From Zygnema cylindricum (taxonomy: Eukaryota; Streptophyta; Zygnematophyceae; Zygnematales; Zygnemataceae), in contig JBBHKE010003126.1 of assembly GCA_037447655.1 (NCBI GenBank), positions 272,560 to 336,559 on the forward strand: a DNA stretch of 64,000 nucleotides, written 5' to 3'. The position numbers and the translations under genes were made by a program. The notes beneath the pieces are model-generated. The model saw only the letters and a program-made list of their open reading frames with translations, had not been told where the DNA came from and ran no database searches. How positions within the stretch are numbered: the stretch's first letter is position 1; every line of letters begins with the position of its first letter. Below are positions 47,923 through 59,741 of this stretch, in pieces.

Positions 47923-48498
47923 GTGGGGGGGAGGGAGAGGGAGGGAAAGGGGAGGGAGGGAGGGAGAACGGAACTGAACTGAACTGAACGATCTCAACGA
48001 ATTTGAACGGTTTTGGAGGGAATTTACTGGATTTTAACGGATCGAAGGGAAGGAACTCTATACGGTGGAAGGGACTGATAGGAAAAAAGCTGAAGGAAAA
48101 TAAAAAGAAATAATAATCAAAGGTTAAAGAAAATGATTGAATCATTAATCGAGTTTAGGAAAACGGAGAAGAGAACCTAATGTAACGGAACGGAACAAAA
48201 CGGAACGGAAGGGAAGGGAACGGAACGGAACGGAGTAAATCTCAACAACAAGGACTAAGAAAAGACGAGTTCTGCAAGATCTCTAAACAAGATTATCTAA
48301 ACCTCTTATCACAATAATAACATTTTTTCATCCGTAGAAGTCAAAAACATACAGACAAAGAAAAAGTCGACGATAAAAATTATTACGAATGCAGGTTCAT
48401 TTCCCATCTTATGTTTCTCCTTTATCTTATCTTTATCTATATCTTTATCTTTTCTTTCCTTTTTGTGGATTGAATTTTGTCTTATTCTTCCGTGACAG
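47923..48498 (+). repeat. GGAAC/TGAAC-rich intronic simple repeat
   Basis: After a short G-rich GGGAGGGAG tract, the motif CGGAA(C/G) or TGAAC repeats through 47970-48240. The same motif returns at 48880-49240. It differs from the TTGAC block upstream of the preceding exon. Confidence 0.8.
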
Positions 48499-50103
48499 AT
48501 TTCACGCATCGCCAACGGCAGTTTCCGGGAACTTCGCCACCTGTATGCTGAGTCAGCTTGCCAGCTGGCAGATGCTGATTTGCTCGATCTTGCGCAGGAA
48601 CAAGAAGGACCGGAGACTGAATGGAGGCAGGTCGGTCTTACGGAGGACATCAGAAAAAGACAAACGTCCCTCTCTCCCTCTCTCTCCCTCCCTCTCTACC
48701 TTCCCCCCTCTCATCCTCTCGCCCTCTCCCCCTTCCCCTCTCTCCCCCTCTCCCCCTCTCCCATCTCTCTCTCTCCCCCTCACTATCTCTCTCTCTCCTT
48801 CCACCCTTCCCCTCTTTCCCTCTCTTCCCCTCTCTCCCTAGCAAAATCTCTAGACACAGGACATCTCCGTAACTGACCACAAGGGAACAGAAAAAACGGA
48901 ACGGAATGGAAAATAACGGAACTGAACGGAACAAACAGAACTGAGCGGAACAAACAGAACTGAGCAGAACTGAACGGAAGAATACAGAATGGGAAGAACG
49001 GAACGGAAAGGAGTAGAACTGAACAGAACAACATTTGAACAGAAAATAACGGAAAAGGACAAAAAAAATTGAATGGAAAAAAAAAAAAAAAAAAAATGAA
49101 CAGAATGTAAAAGAATCAAAGAATAAAATGGAAGAGAATAGTAAAGAAATGAAAAAGTACGGAAGAGAAGGAAGGAAAACATAATTGAATGGAAACCGAA
49201 CCGAATGGGACAGAAAAAAAAATCGATCCTTAAAACAAAGGCCAAATACCAAACCTAAAACCAGACTCAAAACCAGACCTAAAAACGAAAAACCGAATAC
49301 CAAAACTCAAACCCTAAAACCAAAATCCTAAACCAAAAACGGAACTGAAACAAAAACACAAACGGATCGAAACCGAAAACCCGAAAAACAAAAACAGAAA
49401 AACCAAAAAAGCCAAAAGAAAAAAAAAAGTTTACGTTTCCGAACCGTGCGACTGAAAATGAAAGAAAAAAAAGAAAAAATAGAGGTGTGTGTAGAAAAAA
49501 GAAAGAGTTGTTGTTTTTTCTTTTTTTTTTTACGTTTTCCATGTGCAGGATGTCAGTTTAACGGCTCGAGCGAAACTTTTGGAATCATTGCCGCTACGAT
49601 TGCTCGCCAGGCTGGCGACTGCTGGCACTGGGAGAGGGGAGGTGGAGATAGAGGACGGACCGGAAGGTGAGGGGAAGGGAGGGAGGAGAGGGGGAGAGGG
49701 AGGGAGAGGGAGGGGGCGTGGGTGAGGGAGAGGAAGAAGGAGAGAGAGAGAGAAATAGATGGAGATTTGAGATTTCTTTCCGTCCTTACCAAACTCCCAA
49801 ACTTACTACCATTATTCTCCTCCCTTTTTTTTCCTTTTTCCTCTCCTTTTTTTTCCGCCGTCTCTCTTTTAGCGAAAAAATATCGTTGCGAACGGAAAAA
49901 AATATGCCCAAACTTACCAAACACTTTTTTCCTCTTTCTTTTTCCCCTTCTACTCTTTTTTTTTTCCCTTCTCTTTTTTTTTCTTTTTCCTTCTCCTTTT
50001 TTGTTTTTTTTTTTTGTCAGCCGTCTCTCTTTTGGCCAAAAAAATCGTTTTAAACGGCGATAAAAACGCCCAAATTTTGTTAAAACGGAGTCTCCAAAAT
50101 ATA
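48499..50103 (+). CDS. unrecognised exons downstream of the SAE2-like exons
   Basis: Three stretches look like real exons by coding character and splice sites: 48499-48630 (starting ISRIANGSFRELRHLYAESA), 49549-49666 (DVSLTARAKLLESLPLRLLA) and 50021-50103 (AVSLLAKKIVLNGDKNAQIL). Each has a pyrimidine tract and AG before it and GT after it (GTCGGT, GTGAGG, GTGAGG). Phases agree with each other and with the SAE2-like exon ending at 47922, so all could be read as one mRNA. The encoded peptide is Leu/Ala-rich and helical and does not resemble the SAE2 C-terminal half. It may be a fusion, or the 3' part of another gene joined here by rearrangement or misassembly. No stop-bearing last exon was identified. 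Confidence 0.4.
48660..48845 (+). repeat. CCCTCT/CTCTCC simple repeat
   Basis: Polypyrimidine microsatellite in the intron after the 48499-48630 exon. It creates long Ser/Pro/Leu false frames. Confidence 0.9.
49855..50103 (+). repeat. duplicated exon-like segment
   Basis: About 49856-49930 (starting CCGTCTCTCTTTTAGCGAAA) is a diverged copy of 50021-50095 (starting CCGTCTCTCTTTTGGCCAAA). The upstream copy has lost a good acceptor and its frame becomes unlike the other, so it looks like a dead duplicate of the exon. Confidence 0.6.
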
Positions 50104-52633
50104 GTGAGGAGTTCCTCTCTCCGACAAGCCGTGGGGGGGTTTTTAGGGACAAATTTTCAAACTAGTTTATTATATGTGGGGAGAAAAATGAAAAAGGCGT
50201 TACTTTCTCGGGTTTTATAAGAGTTTTTTTTAAGTGTTTAATAAGAGTTTTATAAGATTTTTAAAAGTGCTTTATAAATGTTTTGTAAGTGTTTTGTAAG
50301 CGAGTGAGTGATGATTACCTTAAGGATTTTTTTTTTTTTTGTACTTTTTGAGTTTTCGAGTTTTGGGTTTTTTGGGTTTTGAGTTTCATTTTTTTGATCG
50401 GTGTCACTTTTTCAACTTTCAATTGTGGTTCTTTTGTTTGTTTTTGTCTAGTTAGCCCTCTTCCTCTCTCTCTCCTCCCTCTCCCTGTCCCTGTCCCTCT
50501 CCCTCTCCCTCTCCCTCTCCCTCTCCCTCTCCCTCTCCCTGTCCTCCTCTTCCCCCCTCTCCCCTCCCCTTCCCCTCCTGCCCTTCTCCAGGGTTCTTTG
50601 CCCTTTTTTTCCAAAGCAAACAGTTTACTTAATTCTAATTGTTCTATTTTTTTTCATCATCGTTATGTTTTTTTGCTTGCTGTTTGCTTTGTTTGTTGTT
50701 CTCCCTTTTGTTATAATTCATTGTTTCAGATCATTATTATTTTTCTTGTTCTTTTCTTCCAACATTTTATTTTTATTTAAATTAACCATCAGCTTCAACG
50801 ATTAGGTCAGGAATGAAAAAAAATGATAGTTTTTTAATTTTTTTTTAGCTTGCATAAGTTTCTTGCAAACATTCGACAAAATTTGAGAATGTTAAATTTC
50901 ATTTTATTTTTTATTTTTTTGTGATTTTAGCAAATTTATCTTCTCCATAAATTGTTTTTCGGATTAATTCAGATAGACTCAATAATTTGGGGTTTTAAAG
51001 AGTTTTTCTAACGAAGACAAGGGGTAAATCATGAGATGTAGTTAAGAGGGAGAGGAGGGAGAGGAAGGAGGGATGCAGGGGGAGGGAGGAGCGGGGAGGG
51101 GATATGATTTGCATTTCCAATATTATTAAGTTGTGAATTTTTATTCTTTTCGGTCACAGAAAGTATAGAAAGTCGAATAAAATAAAATAAAATAATAAAT
51201 ATAAATAAAAAAGTAGTATAAAAAAGAACAAAACAAAAAACAAAATTGAAACAGTGTTATAAAATTACTTTATATTACAGCTATTCTAAGGTAATTTTAC
51301 AAAAGAACAAAGGTGAACGATTGTACCACAGAAGCAATTTTTAGAGAAGTTTACAAAACAGTAGAAATAGGAAACAAAAGTATTATTTTAAGTCTTTTTA
51401 TTTATTTATTTTTCTTTTTTTTTTTACAAAAACTGGACAACAAAATTTGGTTCCCATCCGTTTTGATTTTTTTATGGTTCAGCAAAAAATTGAATAAGAC
51501 AAACTTCGAAAATCAGTTCCCAAGATCGAAAGAAAAAGAAAAATTGCTGATCTCTCCCGACTCTTTTGTTTAATCGAAATCGAGCGATAAAATCGTTTCG
51601 ACAAAAAAAACAACGAAGACTAAATTCTGTTCGAAAATCATGTTTCTCATTTATTGTGTAAAAGAAAAAAAAAAACAAAAAAAAACAGCATAAAAACAAT
51701 AAAGGGACAATTGACTTTTTCCGAAAAAAGGAGTTAAAAAACGCACAAGGTGTGACAAATGTAGATTCACAAAAAATGTATCTCTCTCTCTCTCTCCTCA
51801 CTACTACCTTTTCCTCCAATCCCTCCACTCTCCCTCCACTCCTTCCTCCACTCTCCCTCAACTCCCTCCACTCGCACCTATAATTTTTAAAACCAAAAAT
51901 AGTGTTGAAATTCTTGTATTTTTAAATGGTTCGTCCACCACAAAGGCCAGGCCAATGGGGAGAGTTGAAGGTTTCCCTTTCTCTCCCTTCCCCTCTTCCC
52001 TCTCCTTCTCCCTGGTGCCCCTCTATTACCATTGCCCTCTCCCTCTCCCTCTCCCTCTCCTCTTCTACCATACCCACCCTCTCTCTCTCCCTCTCCCACT
52101 TCCCTCCCTCTTCCCATGTTGTTGGCAAAGTCATTTGTAACAACTTAACAGAGTTCTCTACCGCCTCCCTCTCCCTCTCCCTCTCCCTATTGTCCTCCAC
52201 ATCCACCTTCTTCACCTTCTTCGAAACCTTTTCCAACCCTCCATTTCTTGTTCCACGGCCTCACTCTCTCTACTTCTCCCCCCTCCGCCCTCTCCCTAGC
52301 CCTCTCCCTCCCCTTAGCCCTCTCCCTCTCCTCACCTTCTCTCCTCGGTCGATGTTTCCCTCTCCCCTTTCAAATTCGTCAGTGTTCCCCCCCTTTCCCT
52401 TTCCGATTTCCTCCCTTCTTTTTCCTGCGTTTCGGTTCGCCTTCTCCCTCCTCTCTCCTCCCCAGATTGGGCTCCATCGTCGCTCCTCCCTCCTCCCCAT
52501 CCTTTCCGTGATCGTCTCCTCTCCCACCCCCCTCTTCTCCCTCTCCACTTCCTTCCCCACCACCCATTTCTCCTACTATTCCCTTGTCAACGCTCTCCCT
52601 CTCCCTCTCCTTCTCTCTCATCCCTCTCATTAC
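50104..52633. other. microsatellite-rich stretch without a firm gene
   Basis: CCCTCT arrays at 50470-50550, 51840 and 51960-52200 and poly-A/T tracts dominate. Possible further exons of the minus-strand gene below lie near 52160-52110 (NSVKLLQMTLPTTWEEG, acceptor GTAGAG) and near 51970-51925 (SPHWPGLCGGRTI then stop), but joins cannot be proved. Confidence 0.4.
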
Positions 52634-52819
52634 CTCTTCCTCAAACAATCGAGAAAATTCCTCGACGGTCAAGTTCAATTCTTTAATAACTTCTTCGCAT
52701 TCTATCCTCAATGCATCCTCATAAGTGTGACATTTGTCACTGTCTTGAAGAAGATCGACTATCCTCTTTTTAAATTCCTCACTAACGGAACCTTTTAAAG
52801 TTGGTGAATTTCTCCCCAT
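52634..52819 (-). CDS. possible first exon of an unrecognised gene
   Basis: ATG at 52819-52817 opens 62 codons (MGRNSPTLKGSVSEEFKKRI, then an acidic helical segment with KCHTYEDALRIECEEVIKEL and TVEEFSRLFEEE) before a GAG|GTAATG donor. Codon and residue use look like a real protein, unlike the Glu/Arg/Gly run that continues if the frame is read through the donor. A phase-0 candidate second exon begins after the AG near 52160. Family and function are unknown. Confidence 0.4.
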
Positions 52820-54070
52820 AGTCAAAAACAATAAAAACTTCCCAAATAAAACCTCACCTTCCAAGGTAAACTTTTCGTTTTTTTCACGACCCTTTTTATT
52901 TTTCACCGACCTTTTTACTTTTTCAACGACCTTTTTCAATTTTAACAGGTTTGCGTGGATTTAAAAAGTTAGGGTTTACAATCCCCGTGAAGTGAAATTA
53001 ATTCCTTCATTCACAACACAAAAAAAAAACACAAAAATGATCAAAAATTTAGTCATTTTGCAAAAATGAAAAGATCGTTAAAGGGACGGTGGGAAAGGCA
53101 ACGAAGGGTGAGCCGAATCGGCTGGTGTGTTGAGACACGTTTGATGAACCCGTTTATTTGAGACAAACAGTTTAGGTTTTTGTAGGACCTTTACTTAGCT
53201 TCAAAGGTTGAACGGCACACATTTGATTTTTGGCAAGCAATTGGTGTTGTTTTTGAGTCTATTCGGAGGGTGAACCACTTGATCCATCATTACGAGATTG
53301 AGGGAATCCCAAGGGAACAGCGAGTATCTATGCATGGTTCCGTGCGATGCTCCTACATTCTTTCGTCCCAACCCTTTAGAATAAACACTAAAAATCACAT
53401 GCACTAAAGGCTATAAACCGAAGCATAGAGGGGTCGTGACTTCATTCTCTGTCCAATGTCCAATCGTACCGATCAGCATTGTAAACAAGTGTTCAAATTC
53501 TGAACTGAGTGCATAGAATTCGTTACAGTAATCTCGTGAGCAACGTCTGAATTGAGTCGCCGGAATTTGTATCAAAATCGGGTGTTCAACGGGACGGTAG
53601 GAACTCCTCCACTCTGCGAAGCGACGTCGGAGAAGCCCTGACAAATGCTCAAATTTGGCGTAGAGCTACTCGTAATCTACTAAATTATTAATTTATTTAC
53701 TTTTTTGAAAACATTTTTATTATTATTATTTTTTTTTTAATTTTAGGACTTGAGCAAACCTAACTTGAAGCTAATGAAACCAAAATGAGTGTGGATAGCA
53801 AAGTTGAAAATGAAGCTTAACATAATGGTAGTAAGTAATTAGTAATGACAATTTTCTTTTTTCAAGTATTCCAAATTTCAAAAGTTGAAATTGAAACGGT
53901 GCGAATGCCTGCATTGCCGCGGGAATTTGGTTTGTACTTTTTGGGAGAATGAAAAGTACGCTCATTGTCAAAAGCGCACGACCGCTAATGAACAGGTGTG
54001 CACCGTGCAACAGTTCGTCTGTACCGGATGTGGTTCGCATCTACCTCCATTTTATTTTCACCCCTCAGAT
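52820..54070. other. intergenic, no gene seen
   Basis: No supported coding region. A Cys-rich frame at 53885-54097 runs into the dispersed repeat D and is not considered a gene. Confidence 0.45.
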
Positions 54071-54228
54071 AGCCTATTCCTACCGGAACATTTGTAACTT
54101 TTTGCCCGTTCCGATGATTTTCCCACACCTAATCGAAAAACGGGGCTTTTTCACACCATTATTTTGGCACGTAACTCCGATTGAAGGTGTTCTGTGACAC
54201 GTCACACGCTTTGACGTCATCAAACATA
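54071..54228 (-). repeat. dispersed repeat D, copy 1
   Basis: The reverse complement of this stretch matches 63006-63164 at roughly 80 percent by eye: TATGTTTGATGACGTC at one end, GGGAAAATCATCGGAA in the middle and GGAATAGGCTAT at the other end. Confidence 0.85.
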
Positions 54229-54286
54229 GGCGCTAAAACAAATCTGCAGTTTTTCAAACTTACTAATACGTCCCCCTCTTCCCTTC

Positions 54287-54508
54287 CGCCCCTCGTTCTC
54301 CTCTGCTCCCTCGCTAAAGTACAGCTCTGCTCCCTCGCTAAAGTACACCTATATATATATATTATTTGGTCCCTCCTTTCGACCAGTTCATTTTTTTGTT
54401 CTTCCTCCTTTGCCTTTAATTAACTCCAATCTGGTTACCATCACTATGCAACTATTTTTAAAACGTATATTATTCAGCATACCTTCGCAACGTTAATTTT
54501 TTTGTCTT
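54287..54508. repeat. left copy of the direct repeat flanking the copia element
   Basis: 222 bp from CGCCCCTCGTTCTCC to TTTGTCTT. It matches 60395-60640 almost exactly apart from the number of TGCTCCCTCGCTAAAGTAC minisatellite units (two here, three there) and a few bases. Confidence 0.93.
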
Positions 54509-54511
54509 AAT

Positions 54512-54963
54512 TGACTCTTGATTGATTCCTAATTGTTACACAATCTAACTCACACAATGGCTTTATAACTTAGCCGTAGAAACAATCTAAAACACTAACT
54601 CTAGAAGTGTCTAAATGTACTTAGACGTAAATGTGGTACAAAACAAAATGAAACTACTAGAAACCAAACTGACAATGTTGTACGACAAACTTAACTTATG
54701 CGAAACGAAACAACTAGACGTATGTCGCGCGAAACGAAACTTCTCGACGTACAATACTAGAACTTAAACGAAACAAAAATCAAATCTAATCGTGTACGTG
54801 TGAAAAGTACACGCACGAAACAAAACCGAATTCGCAAACCGACGCACGGAGTATTAAATGAAACCAAACTAAATACGCGAAGTGACGCGAGACCAAATCT
54901 AATCCACACTAAAAACGAACAAGCATTACGTAAACCTAGATTCAATAATTGTAAATCGTAACA
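54512..54963 (-). repeat. 3' LTR of the copia element, truncated
   Basis: Starts TGTTAC at 54963 just after the polypurine tract. It stops at 54512 (about GAGTCA), about 200 bp short of the expected LTR end, directly against the left flanking repeat. Confidence 0.9.
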
Positions 54964-55006
54964 TTCCCCCTCTCAATATTGAATCTACACTAAATCTTAA
55001 TCAAGC

Positions 55007-56557
55007 TCAAAATAATCCTAACTTAGGCCTTCCTCTCACAAAGACATCATACATAGCAGCTTTAGTTAACATGTCAGCTGCTTCTTCACCCGTTGGCACA
55101 AAGACGAACTCAATCTCACCAGCATTAACTAAATCTCTCACAAAATGCCATTGAATCCTAATGTGCTTAGTCCTCTTATGAAATACTGGATTCTTAGCCA
55201 ATGCAATGCTAGACATACTATCTGAAAACAACTTCATACACTTAATAATAATTCCCAACTCACTTAACATCTCTCTTAACCAAATTGAAGCTTTAGCAAC
55301 ATGGCAATCCGCCATATATTCGGCCTCTGTCGAACTCAATGCTACCGTAGGTTGAAGTCTCGAACTCCACGAAATCGCACCTCCACATAAAACAAAAGCG
55401 TAACCGGATGTTGACTTTCCCGTGTCAAAGTCTCCACCCCAATCGGAATCACAATATCCAAAACAATCTAACTCTGAATCCGCCTTATGAACTAAACCAT
55501 AGCTTAACGTGCCTACCAAATATCTAAAAATCCTTTTAACACTCTCCCAATGACACTTCTTGGGTGCTTGACAATACTTACTCACAATGCTAACAGCAGC
55601 TGAAATATCTGGTCTAGTTCCAACACTAAGATACATCAAACAACCAACTGCTTCCCTATAAGGTACATCAATTGTTGGCTCATTTTCTGCTTTACTCAAC
55701 TGAACTCTAGGATCCAAAGGTGTACTTAAAGGCTTAGCATTCAACATAGAGAATCTAGCTAAGACTTCCTTACAATATTGTTCCTGACTAAGTTTCAAGG
55801 AACCAAACTCATCTCTAATCACCTCAATACCAAGAATGTACTTAGCTTCTCCTAAATCTGTAACTTTGAAGAATTTACTAAGAAAACATTTCAATTCCTG
55901 AATCCTTTCAAGACTATGTGAAATCATTATAAAATCATCAACATACACACTAAAAATAATTTGATGAACTCCTTCTCCTTTCACATAAACACCTAAATCC
56001 GAAAATGTACGAACAAAACCAAAATCCAAAAGTACCTTATGAAGACGAGTGTACCATGTCCTTGGAGCTTGCTTAAGTCCATAGAGCGACTTCTTCAACT
56101 TCCACACATGTCCAAGTTTGCCCGAAACTCCTGGAATCTTCATATAAACTTCTTCTTCCAATTCTCTATTTAGAAAAGCAGTTTCCACATCCATTTGGTG
56201 GATATGCTTTCTCTTAGCAACAGCAATCGCAATAATCATCCTTAAACTATCAAACTTAACTACAGGTGCATATGTTTCTGTATAATCTATACCTTCTTTC
56301 TGCTGAAAACCTTTACCAACTAATCTTGCCTTATATTTGATAATTTCACCTGATGCACCCGTCTTAGTCTTAAATACCCATTTACAATCAATAGCTTTCT
56401 TTCCCTCAGGTAAAACTACTTCTTCAAATGTCCCATTATCAATAATTGACTTAAGTTCTTTCTCAAAAGCTGGTTTCCACTTTTCATTCCAATCACTTGA
56501 TGCAACAGCTTCTGAATAGGACTTAGGATCCCCATTCAGAGGCTCACTCAGTAATTG
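55007..56557 (-). pseudogene. copia reverse transcriptase and RNase H
   Basis: Continues in the same frame after the TAG. The reverse transcriptase begins with ALPEGKK-type spacing (VVLPEGKKAIDCKWVFK), then KARLVGKGFQQKEGIDYTET, QMDVETAFLNRELEEEVYM, SLYGLKQAPRTWY, and YVDD at about 55945-55934. RNase H follows with CDSDWGGD, ALSSTEAEYM, FSDSMSSIALAKNP and HKRTKHIRIQWHFVRD. Catalytic residues look intact. The protein ends 44 bp before the 3' LTR region. Confidence 0.93.
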
Positions 56558-57517
56558 CTATAAAAGAAACTCATTTAATCTAGCATATGAAATAAAATTA
56601 ACCGACTTATCTTTAGCATTCATATGAAGGGTTAATCTCTCAGGAGCCTTTCCTTTATTCGCTCGATTACTTCCCCTAACAACAACTTCTTCTTCAACAA
56701 CATCATCTCTTTCACCCTTCTCACTTACAGATGGCAAACTACATTCACTTCTTTGTCTGCTAAGGGATCTTTCACTAGACTTAGAACTTTGACTTCCATT
56801 CTCACTTATCAAGCTTTCAGAATCAGATTGGGAAGATTCAGATTTCTTACCAACTTTAATAGATTTCTTCTTTTTCAATGGAATTTCTTCTTCCTCCTCT
56901 TCGTCACTCTCGTCATTAATTTTGAACTCCTCCAAATCGCTCTCTTCCTCAAAATCCAAACTTTTTTCTTTATCTTTTGTAAACTCCATTGCTTTCGCCA
57001 AATCTTCGTGAAACTCCACATTCCTCAATTCAAAAATTGTTCGAGTAGCGGGATTAAAAATCCTGTATTGACTTGAATTTTGACTATACCCAACAAAGAT
57101 ACCCGTCCAAGATCTGGGACTGAATTTTCCGGTTCGATATCTTTTCTCGATGTAGACAGTGGCTCGGCATCCCCAAATCCTCAAATGTCGAACAGATGGA
57201 ACCCTGCCACTCCACAGTTCTTCAGGCGTCTTATCTCCAGAAACCGAAGTTAGTCTTCTGTTACAAATGTAATTTGCTGTAAGAACAGCTTCTCCCCAAA
57301 ACCTCACACTATGTTTAGTGTTATGCAACATAGCTCTAACCATCTCTTGAAGTGTCCTATTCTTCCTCTCAGTAACTCCATTAGACTCAGGTGAGTATGC
57401 AGCCGTAAATTGCTGCTTAATACCTCTTTTCTGACAAAAACTTTTAAAAGCAACAAATTCTCCTCCATTATCTGATCTAACTGCTTTTAACTTTCTATCC
57501 ATTTCCCTCTCAACCAT
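56558..57517 (-). pseudogene. copia integrase C-terminal part
   Basis: Same frame as the preceding segment after one TAA. It holds RSDNGGEF (second catalytic Asp) and SNGVTERKNRT (catalytic Glu), so the DDE triad is present. The copia post-core region (TPEELWSGRVPSVRHLRIWG, YSQNSSQYRIFNP) and a long acidic then Ser-rich linker follow. It ends at an in-frame TAG (56560-56558) just before reverse transcriptase. Confidence 0.92.
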
Positions 57518-57547
57518 TACAACAAATTCTCGAAACTTAAATAACGC

Positions 57548-59224
57548 TTATGACTTATGCTTCAATAAATATACCCAACTCTTTCGACTATAATCATCCA
57601 CAATTACAAAGATATATTTATGTCCTCCTAGACTTAATGGTTTGACGTCTCCACATAAGTCTACATGAACAAGCTCAAGGGGAGCACTAGCTCTATACTT
57701 CACAACTTTTACCGGATGAGGTTTTCTTATTTGTTTCCTTTTGCTACAACCATTACAACCTTGAACTTTCTCTCCGGAAACACACTCTAATCCTCTTACT
57801 GCTCCACTTTTCATCATATTCTTTATGTTAGACTCAGAAGTGTGACAAAGTCTATGATGCCATAAACTTAAATCTCCTCTTTCAGAACTTACAACATTAA
57901 GTGAAATTACTGATTTCTGATTCTCCTGTGGTCTAATCCATTTTAACTTACTTTGCATACAATCAGTTACATAACCTTCTCCAAATTGATTCCCTTCTCT
58001 ATATTGGAAAATTATTCTTCCATTTTCAAATGAGATTACTCTACCACCATTCCTTTGTATCTGTGGAACACTAACAAGGTTTACAACTCCATCAGGAAAA
58101 TACAAAATATTGTTCAAATTCACTTTTCTTACAACAACTTGACCATTCATATTCTTAACAGGTAAATCTAATCTGACAGTTCCCACCGTATCTATTGGAA
58201 CAACATGTCCACTAGCAACCGTAATAGTCTTAGGAACTGTAAGCTTTCTCAAATCTGTAAACAAACTTAAATCACTGCAAACATGATGAGTTGCACCTGA
58301 ATCAACTATCCAATCTTTATAACTTTGACTCCCACATACGGAATTCGCAGAATTGATAGCAACATTTCCATTTTCTTTCATTATCATAGAAAAGTTTAGA
58401 GACTTATCGCCTTGATCGTCATGAAAATCTGAATAGTGGGTTTGATGTCCTCCTCCACGTGATTGTCCGAATCTTCCACGACCTCGTCCTCGATGTCCAC
58501 CTCGATCTCTTCCTCTTTCCGAGTAGTAAGATGATCCTCCTCCATTTCGTTGAAAACACTGAGCACTAACATGTCCCCATTTCCGACAAATATTGCATTG
58601 CTTTTCCCTATCCGGACAGTTAGTAGCCATATGTCCTTCCTTATTACACTTATAACAAATAACATGATTTACATCACCTTGATCGCTATAACCTTTTCCA
58701 AATCCTGAATACTGAAAATTGTTTCTACCCCCTCTTAATCTAAACCTTCCTCTACCTCCACGACCACGTACAGAATATACCTCAGACGTGTCAGTGAGGT
58801 TTACATTACTATTTCCAAATCCTCTACTATCTTTCTCTTTACTCTTCTCTGCTCCTTTTAGAAGGTTAATAGCAAAATCAAAAGTGGGTTTCTCTGTAGA
58901 TCTTATAACTTCTACTGTAACATCAAACTTAGATGGTAATCCATTCAGAAACACAAATACTTTTTCATCTTCAGGGGGAAACTTTCCTGCGCTATTCAAC
59001 TGCTCTATCAAAACATTAAATCTTTTTAGAGCATCATCAATCGACTCATTACTTTTCATCCTAAACTGAATAAAGTCCTGAAATACATAATTAGACTTAG
59101 TTGCAAATCCCTTCTCATACAAATTTTGTAGATGGGTCCAACAAGCATGAGCCGTATCATGAGTTAACATATGTTCATGAACTGAACTACTACTACTCTG
59201 AAGTAATGCAGTCATAGCTGCCAT
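57548..59224 (-). pseudogene. copia gag C-terminus, protease and integrase N-terminus
   Basis: The 558-residue frame holds the gag UBN2-type domain, an RGG-rich linker and two intact CCHC zinc knuckles (CYKCNKEGHMATNC and CNICRKWGHVSAQC). The protease motif IVDSGATHHVC follows, then the gag-pre-integrase finger (LWHHRLCHTSESNI with GCNGCSKRKQ), and the integrase core begins with VHVDLCGD and IFVIVDDYSRKSWVYLLK. The frame ends at an in-frame TAA; the same frame continues after it. Confidence 0.92.
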
Positions 59225-59679
59225 ATCTTTAGTATCCCACTTTTTCTTCTTTTTTCATCTAATGGTTTTTTCTCTTCTCTTGTAAGTATTTTCCACAATT
59301 TCTTTGGAGTAAAAGTTCCCTGAATATATCTCTTCCATACAGGATAATTATTTCCATTAAGCATGATAGTCTTAGACGACACCTTATAATCTGACTCTTC
59401 ATCTGAACTCGACTCATCATCATCATCATAAAATGGTACTTTCATTTTGCCCTTTTTACTCTTCTTAGAACTCTCATCATCTGAATTGCCCCCAAAGGTA
59501 GGAGTTTTACCGAAAGATTGTCCTTCTCTTTTTGCTTTTAGAAATTCGTAAAGTTCCTCCATAGTCGTTGGATCAAACTGAATTGTGAGACTCTCATTCA
59601 CCATTGATAACTTCTCCAATTCTCTAACTCCAAAAGTGACTTCAGTGTCTTCTCTCTTTGCGGAGTATTCCTCCACCAT
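59212..59679 (-). pseudogene. copia gag N-terminal part, before frameshift
   Basis: ATG at 59679 opens 155 codons: an acidic Ser-rich N-terminus, then ITM-like NGNNYPVWKRYIQGTF, the usual start of the copia gag helical domain. In the A-rich run at about 59265-59240 the frame slips by one base relative to the following gag sequence. The slip may be a true mutation or a sequencing error in the homopolymer. Confidence 0.85.
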
Positions 59680-59741
59680 CACTTATAAACTCTTAATCAA
59701 TTCTTAACTCCAATCTAAATAAACACTGCTCCGATACCAAT

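Noticed and set aside
51926-52798. 290-residue plus-strand Ser/Pro/Leu frame
   Set aside because: It is a translation of CCCTCT repeats antisense to the candidate minus-strand exon.
53885-54097. Cys-rich small protein gene
   Set aside because: The frame runs into dispersed repeat D, has no splice or start support, and the Cys spacing fits no finger I know.
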